Source: Poriferisodalis sp965214215 (GTDB lineage: Bacteria > Actinomycetota > Acidimicrobiia > Acidimicrobiales > Poriferisodalaceae). From it: DNA of 64,000 bases. The position numbers and the translations under genes were made by a program. This document shows positions 31,651-40,914 of this stretch, in pieces. The notes below the pieces were generated by a model, which worked only from the letters and a program-made list of their open reading frames with translations, ran no database searches and was not told where the DNA came from. The stretch is taken from positions 62,001 to 126,000 of the forward strand of contig NZ_CBDCBD010000002.1 of assembly GCF_965214215.1 (NCBI RefSeq), given 5' to 3'. Positions within the stretch are counted from its first letter, which is position 1; each line of letters begins with the position of its first letter.

Positions 31651-34209
31651 CTAGAGCCGCGGATCGACCGGCTCGCTCTCGAGTGCGAGCACGCCGAAGA
31701 CGCACTCATGTACACGTGACAGATGCTCGTTGGCGACGAACCGGTCGAGCGCCTCGATCCCCAGCGCGAACTCTCGCCGGGCGAGCGAAGACTTCCGGCC
31801 CAGCGAGCGTTTGCGGAGCCGTTCCAGATTCGCCGGTTCCAGATATTCGGGCCCGTAGATGATCCGCAGGTACTCACGGCCGCGGCACTTCACTCCTGGC
31901 AGCACCAGACCCCTGCCGGAGCGTGCGACGGTCTGCGCCGGCTTGATCACCATGCCCTCGCCGCCACGGTCAGTCATTGCTTGCCACCACTGCGTTGCCT
32001 CCGCCACCGAGGCGTCGTCGTCGAGCTGCACGAACCGACGATCGGTTCGGCGCAGCGAGCCGCCCGCAGCCGTAACCAGCGCATCGATCTCTTCGAGGTG
32101 CCAGCGGTGCGGTCGACGCGCCAGCACTTCGCCCTGCGCGGCGAGGATCTGGAACGGAGCGATCTCGACGCCGTCGGCGCCGTCCACGTCCCAGCAGTAC
32201 TGCCGGTAGGCGCCGACGAACGACGCCACGTGTTCCGCCCGCTCCGCGGTCCGCGACGTCAATGCCTCCACGTCGACCCCTCGCTTCGTGGCAGAGGCCA
32301 TCAACTGCTGGGCTGTTCCGAGCGCCACAGTGCCCGCGGCGCCTGTCGCTGCGTACTGACGGCGCAGCAGCTCGGCAGACTTCGCTGTCCACGGCAGCAT
32401 CTCGGCGTCGACCACCAGCCAGTCGGTGCCGAGGCGGTCCCAGATACCGGTGGCATCGGCGGCAGCTCTCAGCCGGTCGAGCAGCGTGCCGGCCACGCCC
32501 GGCTTCGAGAAGAATGGCCTGCCGGTGCGCGTCACGATCACGCCTGCGTCGTCATTGGAGATGCCGAAGCGCTCCGCTGCAGCCGTGGGGTTGCGCGCGA
32601 ACACCAGGACCGCCCGAGACCCCATGTGCTTCTCCTCGCACACCACTTCGCCGGTGCCGGCCTTGCGGAAGTACGAGAACGCTTCATCGGGATGTTCAAG
32701 ACAGTCAGGGCGCGCAGTGGTCGCGGCTGGCGCCATGGTGGGCGGCAGATAGGGAAGCCAGCGAGGGTCGACGGCGAAACGGCTCATCACTTCGAGCGCG
32801 GCGCCGGTCTGGTCGGCCTCGATGGTGATGCGGCCGTCCAGGGCTGTCTCAATCGATCGCTTGCCCAGGACATCGCTGAGGTCGACCAAGGAGACGCCAT
32901 TCGATCCGTGCGCGCCAACCGCACCGTCGCCGTGTGCGCGCAGCGGCCTCGTCGGCTCGTAGTGCACTCGTGCGGCGGGCACCGAGACCAGTTCTTTCTC
33001 GGGCCAGCGCAGCGCCGTGAGCTCGCCGCCGAACACCACGCCGGTGTCGACACAGATTGTGTTGTTCACCCACCGGGGCACCAAGACCGGCGTATGGCCG
33101 TACACCACCGCAGCCTCGCCCCGGTAGTCGTTCGCCCACGGGTAGCGCACGGGCAACCCGTACTCGTCGGACTCGCCGTCGGTGTCGCCGTAGAGCGCGA
33201 GCGAGCGCACGCGGCCCGAGGTGCGCCCGTGGTATCGCTCGGGCAGTCCTGCGTGCGCGACCACCAAGGCGCCGCCGTCGAGCACGTAATGGCTGATGAG
33301 ACCGTCGAGGAAGGCTGCCACCCGGGCGCTGAACTCCGGGCCGCGGGCGTCCAGCTGGGTCAGCGACTCGGTGATGCCATGTGTCGGCTGCACGTTGCGC
33401 CCGCCCAGGGCGCGGCGCAGCTTGTTCTCGTGGTTGCCCTGCACGCACAATGCAGCGTCGGCGTGCACCATCGACATCACGACGTCGAGCACCTCGGCCA
33501 CGCCGGGGCCGCGGTCAACCAAGTCGCCGACGAAGACCGCCCGTCGCCCGTCGGGGTGGACGATCGGTGACGAGTCGGTGTCGTAGCCGAGTTCGCCGAG
33601 CAGCGCCACCAGCTCGTCACCGCAGCCGTGGACGTCACCGATGATGTCGAACGGCCCGGCGTCGTCCCGCCGATCGCACCACAGCCGCTGACGAATCACC
33701 TGCACCGTGTCGAGCTCAGCAGCGGTGCCGAGCGAGTACACCTTGCCGAAGCGCTCCTTGCGCAACCGCTTGGCCGTGCGGCGCATCGTTTGATGCTGCC
33801 GCTTGACGGCGTGCTCGGGCGTGGCACGGCCCTGGCGCTCCCGGCTGCGCTCCAGGCACAGGTCCAATGGCAGGTCGAACACGACAGCGGTGGCCAGCAC
33901 GTCCCACTTGCGGGCCAGCTCGATCAGTGACGCACGGTCGGCAGGCTTGGTGTTGGTGGCGTCGACCACGGTCAGACGCCCGACCTCGAGGCGCCGTTCC
34001 ACGATCGTGTGCAACAGGTCGAAGGCCGCTGGGGTGACCGACTGGTCGGACTCGTCGTCGCCGACGAGAGCGCGGCACCGGTCGCTCGACACGATCTCAG
34101 TGTCGGAGAAGTGCCGAGCGGCGAAGGTCGACTTGCCCGACCCCGATGCACCGCACAGCACGACGAGGCCAAGGTCGGGAACCTCGATGGTCGCGAGCTG
34201 ATCTCTCAT
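31651..34209 (-). CDS. pnkp: Bacterial Pnkp, RNA end-healing and sealing enzyme
   Basis: 852 residues, three catalytic modules. N-terminal 5' polynucleotide kinase: P-loop GASGSGKST at 20-28. Central metallophosphoesterase: GDVHGC near 187, FVGDLVDRGPG, GNHENKL. C-terminal ligase-like adenylyltransferase: motif I KHMGSR near 527, later GEGMVIKP. In characterised Clostridium and Anabaena systems Pnkp repairs cleaved tRNA together with Hen1. Start ATG 34209 overlaps the hen1 stop (ATGA), so the two form one operon hen1-pnkp. Confidence 0.93.
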   Translation of the reverse strand: MRDQLATIEVPDLGLVVLCGASGSGKSTFAARHFSDTEIVSSDRCRALVGDDESDQSVTPAAFDLLHTIVERRLEVGRLTVVDATNTKPADRASLIELARKWDVLATAVVFDLPLDLCLERSRERQGRATPEHAVKRQHQTMRRTAKRLRKERFGKVYSLGTAAELDTVQVIRQRLWCDRRDDAGPFDIIGDVHGCGDELVALLGELGYDTDSSPIVHPDGRRAVFVGDLVDRGPGVAEVLDVVMSMVHADAALCVQGNHENKLRRALGGRNVQPTHGITESLTQLDARGPEFSARVAAFLDGLISHYVLDGGALVVAHAGLPERYHGRTSGRVRSLALYGDTDGESDEYGLPVRYPWANDYRGEAAVVYGHTPVLVPRWVNNTICVDTGVVFGGELTALRWPEKELVSVPAARVHYEPTRPLRAHGDGAVGAHGSNGVSLVDLSDVLGKRSIETALDGRITIEADQTGAALEVMSRFAVDPRWLPYLPPTMAPAATTARPDCLEHPDEAFSYFRKAGTGEVVCEEKHMGSRAVLVFARNPTAAAERFGISNDDAGVIVTRTGRPFFSKPGVAGTLLDRLRAAADATGIWDRLGTDWLVVDAEMLPWTAKSAELLRRQYAATGAAGTVALGTAQQLMASATKRGVDVEALTSRTAERAEHVASFVGAYRQYCWDVDGADGVEIAPFQILAAQGEVLARRPHRWHLEEIDALVTAAGGSLRRTDRRFVQLDDDASVAEATQWWQAMTDRGGEGMVIKPAQTVARSGRGLVLPGVKCRGREYLRIIYGPEYLEPANLERLRKRSLGRKSSLARREFALGIEALDRFVANEHLSRVHECVFGVLALESEPVDPRL

Positions 34210-35621
34210 CGCCGGAACACCGCCAACTGCGTCGGCGGACCGTAGTCGGAGTGTTCGACGCCGATTCCGCTGATGTCAGCTCGGTAGCCGAAGCGTTTCT
34301 CTATGTCGCCGACCCACGCGCCGAACTCCTCGCGGCTCCATTCGAAGCGGTGGTCGCGATGACGCATGCCGTCGGGCCCGACATGGCTGTAGTTCACGTT
34401 GAATTCTCGATTGGGCGTGGTCAGCACTACCGCCTGCGGCGCTGCGTGGGCGAACACAGCATCGGCGAGCGAGTCGAGCCGTTCGGGGTCGACGTGCTCG
34501 ATGACTTCCACCAAGGTGGCGATGTCGAAGCCGCGCAGCCGGTCGTCGGCGTAGGTCAACGCACCTTGGACGAGAGAGACCTGCTCGCGACGGCGCTCGG
34601 ACATCTCGTCGAGCCCGAGGCGCCGCTCGGCCCGGTCGAGCGCGTCGATCGAGGCATCGGTACCGAGCAGGTAGGTGACAGTCGGCTCGTCCATCAAGTG
34701 CGTGAGCAGCCGTCCTTCTCCGCATCCGAGGTCGGCGACCCGGCCGCCTCCCAGGCTGCGCACCACGTCGAGCACCGCCGAACGACGCTGGTCGGCCAGG
34801 CTGATCGGACGTTCCGCCAGTTCGTGGTCACCCGCTTGCGGCTCGGCCTCTGATCCACCGCCGCCGTCTGCAGTGTCGTCGTCGCGGTCGTCGTCGGACT
34901 CGGCTAGACGCTCCATCGCCGAGCGCGTCAGGCTGCCGAAGCGCAGGTACCGCCGCGAGATGAGATACGACTCGGGATGCGACTTGAGCCAGTCGCCGCC
35001 GCGGCGAAGCAGCTTGTCGACCTCGCTGTCGCCGATCCAGTAGTGCTTGCGGTCGTCGAGCACCGGCAGCATCACAAACAAATGCTCCAGCGCGGCTCGT
35101 ACCGTCTGGCGCCCCTTGAGCCCGACGCTGTGGTAGCGGCTGTTGCCCCACGACGGGAACTGCGCGTCCAGCGCGATCGGAGTCGTGTGGACCTCATAGC
35201 CCAGCGGCTCGAACAGCCGGTGCACGATGCGTTCGCCGCCGCGCACCGGCAGCGTCGGCAGATGCACTTCCAGATCCAGCGGCTGCGCGACCAGATGCGG
35301 GCGAGCGTCGCAGGTACCGCTGAGCGCTGTCCCGAACAGGCGGCCGAGGGCCACTGCGAGCATGGACGAGGCCACATACGGCCGGTCGTTCACGTAGTGC
35401 TCGAGGCTGGCTGGCGGGCGCCCCTTGGTGCCGCGTGCCAGCGCAATCGGGTCGACTTCGACGAACAGCGTCGCCGTGCAGCGCTGCGGGGTGGCCTCGG
35501 GAAAGAACACGTGCGCACGTCCGATTCCGACGTCCACCGTCCGCACACGGTCGGGATGCTTGTGCAGCAGATAGCCCAGATCGGTGGCGTCGGGCGTCGT
35601 GGAAGTGAGCGAGACCAGCAT
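34206..35621 (-). CDS. hen1: Hen1, 3'-terminal RNA ribose 2'-O-methyltransferase
   Basis: 471 residues. The C-terminal third is the SAM methyltransferase: motif I VADLGCGEGRLL near 294 and the metal motif VEVIEHVDPERL. The N-terminal two-thirds is the bacterial Hen1 domain that activates the Pnkp ligase; the two are joined by an acidic linker (about 255-285). Methylation before sealing protects repaired RNA against a second cut at that site. ATG 35621 is taken rather than TTG 35642. Confidence 0.93.
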   Translation of the reverse strand: MLVSLTSTTPDATDLGYLLHKHPDRVRTVDVGIGRAHVFFPEATPQRCTATLFVEVDPIALARGTKGRPPASLEHYVNDRPYVASSMLAVALGRLFGTALSGTCDARPHLVAQPLDLEVHLPTLPVRGGERIVHRLFEPLGYEVHTTPIALDAQFPSWGNSRYHSVGLKGRQTVRAALEHLFVMLPVLDDRKHYWIGDSEVDKLLRRGGDWLKSHPESYLISRRYLRFGSLTRSAMERLAESDDDRDDDTADGGGGSEAEPQAGDHELAERPISLADQRRSAVLDVVRSLGGGRVADLGCGEGRLLTHLMDEPTVTYLLGTDASIDALDRAERRLGLDEMSERRREQVSLVQGALTYADDRLRGFDIATLVEVIEHVDPERLDSLADAVFAHAAPQAVVLTTPNREFNVNYSHVGPDGMRHRDHRFEWSREEFGAWVGDIEKRFGYRADISGIGVEHSDYGPPTQLAVFRR

Positions 35622-35935
35622 GGCACTGCCATCCAAACACAATTCACGGTGCGCGCTGCAACCATTTTCTGAATGTCACTGTTGAGGTCGTCAGGGCCTC
35701 CAGCCAGGCGGATACCTTCCGGTCCCTCGCTCGGCGCTGACTCCACAGTCCTTTCGAACTTGTGCCTGTTGTCAGACCTGAGGGCGACGCGGTCGATGTC
35801 TGCGGAATATGTACCGCTTAATGTGCGGCGTCGCCGAAACGTGTCGCCTGAACAGGGCTCCGGTCATCTCGCGTAGTCTCGGCAGGAGCCGAACATGGTC
35901 GAGCGGCATGGCCGCACAACGCAAGGGGGCGTGAC
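35622..35935. other. Divergent region hen1 / alcohol dehydrogenase
   Basis: 314 bp with no gene I can support. TAGTCT at 35874-35879 is a plausible -10 for the dehydrogenase, giving a leader of about 50 nt with AAGGGGG 8 nt before ATG 35936. No clear hen1 promoter seen. Confidence 0.5.
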
Positions 35936-37027
35936 ATGAAGGCAGCAGTGCTCTGCGAACAGCCGGGAGATCTCGAGATCGAGGACCTGAGCATCGACGC
36001 GCCGGGGCCCAACGAGGTGCTCATCCAGACCAAAGGCGCTGGACTGTGCCACAGCGACCTGCACTTCATGGAAGGGCTCTTCCGGACGCCGCTTCCCATG
36101 GTGATGGGCCACGAATCGGCGGGAGTGGTCGAAGCGGTCGGCACCGACGTGAGCTACGTGGCGCCCGGCGATCATGTCGTGGCGTGCCTGTCGATCTTCT
36201 GCGGCCAGTGCCACCGGTGTCTGTCTGGCAATCCGCACCGTTGCACGAACATCCGGGCCACCTCCCGCCCGAGGGATGCCGCCCCCCGCTTGACCCGTGA
36301 CGACGAAACCGCCGTCGACCAGATGGCTCGGCTTGGCGGATTTGCCGAGCAGATGCTGGTGCATCAGAACGCCGTGGTAAAGGTGCGCCCCGACATGCCG
36401 CTCGATCGGGCATGTCTCATCGGCTGCGGTGTCACCACGGGCTTCGGGGCTGCGGTCAACACCGCCGGCGTCGGCGTCGGCAGCGTGGTCTGCGTGATCG
36501 GCTGCGGCGGCATCGGACTGTCGGCCGTGCAGGGCGCCCGCGTAGCAGGCGCCGGCCGGATCATCGCCGTCGACATGACAGAAGAGAAGCTGGAGACCGC
36601 TCGCCAGCTCGGCGCCACCGACACCGTCAATGCCTCCGAGGTGGACGACGTGGTGACCGCAGTCAAGGACATGACCGGCGGCGGTGTCGAGTACAGCTTC
36701 GAAGCCATCGGCTTGGCGCAGACCGTACAACAGGCGTTCGGGATGCTCGACATCGGCGGCACTGCCACCGTGATCGGCATGGTCCCCTCCAAGACCAGGG
36801 TCGAGCTGCGCGGCATCGACTTCCTGGCTGAGAAGAAGCTGCAGGGCTCGATGATGGGCTCGAACCAGTTCCGCAGCGACATCCCGATGATGATCGACCT
36901 CTACCTCGACGGCCGGCTCATGCTCGACGAGATGATCTCCGCGCGCATCGACCTCGACCAGATTAACGAGGGCTACTCCTGGATGAAGGCCGGCTCCTCC
37001 AACCGCACGGTCATCACCTTCGACTGA
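35936..37027 (+). CDS. Zinc-dependent alcohol dehydrogenase
   Basis: 363 residues, medium-chain dehydrogenase. Catalytic zinc: Cys in GAGLCHSDLH, His-Glu in GHESAGVVEAVG, third ligand Cys in IGCGVTTGFG. Structural zinc: CGQCHRCLSGNPHRC. NAD loop IGCGGIGLSAVQGA. Looks like class III/mycothiol-dependent formaldehyde or aryl/alkyl alcohol dehydrogenases of actinomycetes; substrate not fixed. Clear Shine-Dalgarno. Confidence 0.9.
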   Translation: MKAAVLCEQPGDLEIEDLSIDAPGPNEVLIQTKGAGLCHSDLHFMEGLFRTPLPMVMGHESAGVVEAVGTDVSYVAPGDHVVACLSIFCGQCHRCLSGNPHRCTNIRATSRPRDAAPRLTRDDETAVDQMARLGGFAEQMLVHQNAVVKVRPDMPLDRACLIGCGVTTGFGAAVNTAGVGVGSVVCVIGCGGIGLSAVQGARVAGAGRIIAVDMTEEKLETARQLGATDTVNASEVDDVVTAVKDMTGGGVEYSFEAIGLAQTVQQAFGMLDIGGTATVIGMVPSKTRVELRGIDFLAEKKLQGSMMGSNQFRSDIPMMIDLYLDGRLMLDEMISARIDLDQINEGYSWMKAGSSNRTVITFD

Positions 37028-37114
37028 CGCAGCAATCGGCCCGGCAGTTCCGAGACATTGACCAAGCTGTCTGCCTCACCGGGCCAAGGGGTCCACAGCG
37101 CTCGTGAGCGAGCG

Positions 37115-38266
37115 ATGAGCGGCAGCACGTCGGAGCCACAGATCACGACGAAGGGCGACGCGACAGCCGAGACCGAACGCATCACGACGCTCGACGCAGT
37201 ACGGGGCGTGGCGGTTCTCGGCATTTTGATCATGAACGCGGTCGCGTTCGGTCTCAGCGAAGCGGCGTATACCAATCTCGACGCGGGCGGTTCGCGTACG
37301 TGGCTGGACTGGGCGGTTGGCGGCGCAGGCGAGATCTTCGTCGATCAGAAATTCATGGGCCTGTTCTCCATGCTGTTCGGCGCGGGTATCGTGCTGTTTG
37401 CCGAGCGCGCCGCGGCCAAGGGCCGGCGCAGCTTGCTGTTGAGCCTGTGGCGCAACACGCTGCTGGCAGTCATCGGCCTGATGCACATAGCGATCTGGGA
37501 CGGCGATGTTCTCCTGCTCTACGCGCTGTGCTCGACGGTGGTGCTGGCACTGCGAAAGCTGCCGCCCAGGATGCTTATGGCGTTGGGCGCGGCCTGCTTC
37601 GTCGCCGTTGCGGTCACGTCTTGGACTGTGCATTCGTCGCTGCGCAGCTACTCCAGCGTTCTGATCGACTTCTGGCACTACGGCGACTACTACGGCATCG
37701 TCGAGACGTGGTTCCTGATTGATGTCATTGGGCGAGCTTTGGGAGCCATGCTCATCGGGGCAGCGCTGTACCGCGCCGGCGTGATCAGCGGCCACCGGCC
37801 ACCGTCGTTCTATCGCCGTCTCGCGGCCTGGGGGCTCGGCATCGGGCTGCCGCTGTCAATCGCCGGATTCTCGCTCATGGCCGGTTCCGGCTTTGATATC
37901 GACTGGGCCATCGCAGGAACCATCCCGAGCACCGTCGCCACTGTGCCGATCTGCCTGGGCTACCTGAGCTTGATCGCACTGTGGAACGCAGCAGGCGAGT
38001 CCGCGATGCGCACGCGCATCCGCGCAGCGGGACGCATGGCGCTCACCAACTACCTCACCCAAACCGCGATGGGCCTGCTCGTGCTGGACACCCTGTTGGG
38101 CGACTCCGAGCTGAGCCGCAGCGCCATCGCTGTGTTCGTCGTCGCCGTCTGGCTGCTGCAGCTGTGGTGGTCGAAGGCGTGGATGGATCGGTTCAGCTTC
38201 GGACCCGTCGAGTGGCTCTGGCGTTTCGCCACCTACCGCCGTCTGCAGCCGCTGCGCTCTCGCTAG
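37115..38266 (+). CDS. DUF418 (YeiB-type) membrane protein
   Basis: 383 residues, about nine membrane helices. N-terminal TLDAVRGVAVLGILIMN and KFMGLFSMLFGAGIVLF are the usual DUF418/YeiB starts, and C-terminal GRMALTNYLTQTAMGLL plus FGPVEWLWR are the usual end. Function unestablished, possibly acyltransferase-like. Stop codon overlaps that of the convergent metallo-hydrolase (CTAG). Confidence 0.88.
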   Translation: MSGSTSEPQITTKGDATAETERITTLDAVRGVAVLGILIMNAVAFGLSEAAYTNLDAGGSRTWLDWAVGGAGEIFVDQKFMGLFSMLFGAGIVLFAERAAAKGRRSLLLSLWRNTLLAVIGLMHIAIWDGDVLLLYALCSTVVLALRKLPPRMLMALGAACFVAVAVTSWTVHSSLRSYSSVLIDFWHYGDYYGIVETWFLIDVIGRALGAMLIGAALYRAGVISGHRPPSFYRRLAAWGLGIGLPLSIAGFSLMAGSGFDIDWAIAGTIPSTVATVPICLGYLSLIALWNAAGESAMRTRIRAAGRMALTNYLTQTAMGLLVLDTLLGDSELSRSAIAVFVVAVWLLQLWWSKAWMDRFSFGPVEWLWRFATYRRLQPLRSR

Positions 38267-39174
38267 GGCAGGATCGGTGTGGCTTCCATGTATCCGGGTT
38301 CGAGGAAGTCGATGCCCGGCGTGACGCGAGCCAGTTCGGCAGCGATGCTGGACGTGTCGGTCGGAATTGAGAAACCTGGCAGCCAGTTGTCGTGGTGACC
38401 GAGAATGACCTTGCGGGGTCGCAGCAGGTCGGCCTGACGACCGATGAACTGCGCCAGCGAACCTTGGATGGGTTCGCCGTCGATGTTGCCGCGGCCGGCC
38501 GCCGCGAGAATCGCCACGTCGGGGCGCAAGTCGCGCATGACCCCCGACCAGTGCCCTGATGTGTCCTGGAACAGCACCGAGCCGTCGGGCGCCTCTATCA
38601 GGAACAGCAGCGCCCCACCGTCGCCGCGGTCGCTGTGGCCGGCCGACGTCGCCGCGATGTGCTCGATCGTGGCCGGATCGACTTCGGTGGCCAAGTAGCG
38701 CATCAGCTGCCCGAAACGCTCCTGCTGCTCTTGCCAGGTGACGCCGAGGTCGCCCAAGCAGATTTCGTCGGGCTGATCCATCTCGGTGTGCGACCATACG
38801 CACGAGTGCTGGCTCGGGTACACCGAAACTCGGACGCCTTGGCCGCGGCCGTCCCGGTTCAGATCTACGGTCTCGCCGCCGGCGACGCAGATCATCCTGT
38901 CCGCAGGGATGCCGGCTTCGGCCATGAGCCGCACCGACTCGTAGGAGGCGATCAGCGTTGCGTCGGTGTTGGCGATGATCCGTTCCGCGCCGTACAGGTG
39001 GTCGAAGTGGGCGTGACCCACCAGCACCCAGTCTGCCTCGGTGACGTCGTCGGCCGAGAGCCCGGGCCCGACGGCGTTGGATGCCCGGTCGATGTATGCA
39101 TCGAGAAATACCGTGAGACCTGCGGTGCGCAGCCGGAAGGTCGCGCACCCGTACCAATCGAGGGTCGTAGCCAT
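38263..39174 (-). CDS. MBL-fold metallo-hydrolase
   Basis: 303 residues. Metallo-beta-lactamase fold: GHAHFDHLYGAERI is the metal motif, with further His in TSAGHSDRG and LGHHDNWLPG. Role unknown; secreted substrates are unlikely as no signal peptide is seen. ATG 39174 is 7 nt after TATGGT on minus. The reading upstream of it is modA antisense. Confidence 0.85.
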   Translation of the reverse strand: MATTLDWYGCATFRLRTAGLTVFLDAYIDRASNAVGPGLSADDVTEADWVLVGHAHFDHLYGAERIIANTDATLIASYESVRLMAEAGIPADRMICVAGGETVDLNRDGRGQGVRVSVYPSQHSCVWSHTEMDQPDEICLGDLGVTWQEQQERFGQLMRYLATEVDPATIEHIAATSAGHSDRGDGGALLFLIEAPDGSVLFQDTSGHWSGVMRDLRPDVAILAAAGRGNIDGEPIQGSLAQFIGRQADLLRPRKVILGHHDNWLPGFSIPTDTSSIAAELARVTPGIDFLEPGYMEATPILP

Positions 39175-39181
39175 GGCGGGA

Positions 39182-39187
39182 ACCATA
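39182..39187 (-). promoter_or_regulatory. -10 box of metallo-hydrolase gene
   Basis: TATGGT on minus, 7 nt before ATG 39174; divergent from the modA box 31 bp away. Confidence 0.45.
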
Positions 39188-39217
39188 CGCCTGGGCTCGA
39201 CGTCTCTGCGGGCCGGG

Positions 39218-39223
39218 CACACT
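39218..39223 (+). promoter_or_regulatory. -10 box of modA
   Basis: CACACT, 9 nt before ATG 39233. Confidence 0.35.
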
Positions 39224-39232
39224 GGCGCGCCT

Positions 39233-40072
39233 ATGGGCCGCCGCCGCAGGGGGACATGTCGGGCTGCAGTCCGCCGCGGTGCTGCATTCGCGTGGATGGC
39301 CTTAGTGATGATGCCGTTCGCTGCTGGATGCGCAGCAGGTCCCGACGCTTCATCCTCCCGGTCCGGCGACGGCGCCCTCAGCGGCGACCTGCACATCCTC
39401 GTCGCTGCCTCGTTGCTGCCGGTTGCCCAAGTGCTGGCCGACGACTTCGAGCAGCTCCACCCCGCCGTCGACGTGCAGATTGCCGGAGCGGGCAGCGCGG
39501 CGCTGCGCGAGCAGGTGCTCGCAGGCGCACCGGCCGACGTGTTCATCCCCGCCAGCCCTGTCCATCTCGACGCGGTTCGCGACGAAGTTGGGCTGGCGAG
39601 TGCCGCTGTCGTCGTAGCGCGCAACTCGCTTGTGCTCGCCGTGCCCGCCGGCAACGACGCCGGGGTGACATCGCTGGCCGATCTGGCTCGGCCCGAATTG
39701 CTGATCGGGCTGTGCGCAGCCGAGGTTCCCTGCGGTGCGTTGGCTCGACGCGGTTTGGCGCGGGCCGGGATCGAGCCGTATCCCGACACCGATGAGCCCA
39801 ATGTGCGCGCACTTGTCACCAAGCTGGCTGCGGGCGAGCTCGATGCCGCCGTGGTGTACGCGAGCGATGCAGCTCCGAGCGCACGGGGGGGCACCAGCCT
39901 GGACGCGGTCGTGAGCCTGGGCTGGACTGCGGGCACCGCGCCACAGACGTCATACGCTGCCGCGGTGCTGGCCGATGCACCCAACGGCGTTGCAGCAGCA
40001 GCGTTCGCCGACTACCTGGGATCCGGCGCGGCCCGCAGCACATTCGCAGATTTCGGATTCGCGCTGCCATGA
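39233..40072 (+). CDS. modA: Molybdate ABC transporter, binding lipoprotein
   Basis: 279 residues. Signal peptide with lipobox FAAGC, then the ModA fold: LHILVAASLLPVAQVLADDF, AGSAALREQVLAGAPADVFI, ARNSLVLAVP and ELDAAVVYASDA. Captures molybdate or tungstate outside the membrane. First gene of modABC; stop overlaps modB (ATGA). Confidence 0.92.
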   Translation: MGRRRRGTCRAAVRRGAAFAWMALVMMPFAAGCAAGPDASSSRSGDGALSGDLHILVAASLLPVAQVLADDFEQLHPAVDVQIAGAGSAALREQVLAGAPADVFIPASPVHLDAVRDEVGLASAAVVVARNSLVLAVPAGNDAGVTSLADLARPELLIGLCAAEVPCGALARRGLARAGIEPYPDTDEPNVRALVTKLAAGELDAAVVYASDAAPSARGGTSLDAVVSLGWTAGTAPQTSYAAAVLADAPNGVAAAAFADYLGSGAARSTFADFGFALP

Positions 40073-40914
40073 CCTCCGCATCGGCATCTGAGGCTGGCAA
40101 CCACTCCGACCGACGCTCGATACGCCGGTCACCACGAGACCTGCCGCCGTGGCCGGTAGCGGTCCTCGCAGCTGTCGGCGTGGTGCTCTTCGCCCTGCCA
40201 GTGGTCGGACTGGCCGCACGAACGCCGTGGACGGGGCTGTGGACGCACCTGTCGAGTCGCTTTGTCGTGGATGCGGCGGTGCTCTCGGTGGTGTCCTCGG
40301 TAGCTGCGGCGATCGTTGCAGCCGCAGTCGGCGTGCCGCTGGCGTGGGTTCTGGCACGAGTGGACTTCCGCGGCCGCTCGGTGGTGCGAGCGCTCGTGAC
40401 GCTGCCCATGGTGCTGCCGCCGGTGGTGGGGGGCGCCGCGCTGCTGTTCGCACTCGGTCGACGGGGCGTGGTCGGCGGGCCGCTGCACGACGCCACCGGG
40501 TTGTTGCTGCCCTACTCGATATGGGGCGTCATTCTGGCCAACGCCTTTGTTGCCACGCCCCTCGTGATCCTCACCGTCGAAGGTGCATTGCGGAACCTCG
40601 ACCGGCGCTACGAGAACGCTGCCGCCACGCTCGGCGCCTCCCGGCTGCGCGTGCTGTGGCGGGTGACGCTTCCGATGATCGGACCGGCGCTGGGCGTCGC
40701 TGTCGTCGTGGCGTGGGCTCGGGCCCTCGGCGAGTTCGGTGCGACGGTGACCTTTGCGGGCAATCTCGGCGGGCGAACCCAGACCCTGCCGCTCGCCGTG
40801 TTCGTGGCCCTCGAGGCTGATCGTGATGCCGCCGTTGCCATCAGCTTGGTATTGGTAGCCCTGTCGCTGGGACTGCTGATCGCTCTGCGGGACCGCTGGT
40901 GGCCGAGCCGATGA
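40069..40914 (+). CDS. modB: Molybdate ABC transporter, permease
   Basis: 281 residues, about six membrane helices. EAA loop ENAAATLGASRLRVLWRVTL, followed by GEFGATVTFAGN, typical of ModB. Overlaps modA and modC by 4 nt each, so the transporter is one coupled unit. Confidence 0.93.
   Translation: MTSASASEAGNHSDRRSIRRSPRDLPPWPVAVLAAVGVVLFALPVVGLAARTPWTGLWTHLSSRFVVDAAVLSVVSSVAAAIVAAAVGVPLAWVLARVDFRGRSVVRALVTLPMVLPPVVGGAALLFALGRRGVVGGPLHDATGLLLPYSIWGVILANAFVATPLVILTVEGALRNLDRRYENAAATLGASRLRVLWRVTLPMIGPALGVAVVVAWARALGEFGATVTFAGNLGGRTQTLPLAVFVALEADRDAAVAISLVLVALSLGLLIALRDRWWPSR

Noticed and set aside
31723..33570. 615-codon plus-strand reading frame opposite pnkp
   Set aside because: Antisense of a gene with all catalytic motifs intact; composition (His, Arg, Gly rich) is that of a GC-rich shadow frame.
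37856..39220. 454-codon minus frame across the DUF418 and metallo-hydrolase genes
   Set aside because: Arg/His-rich shadow that crosses two supported genes.
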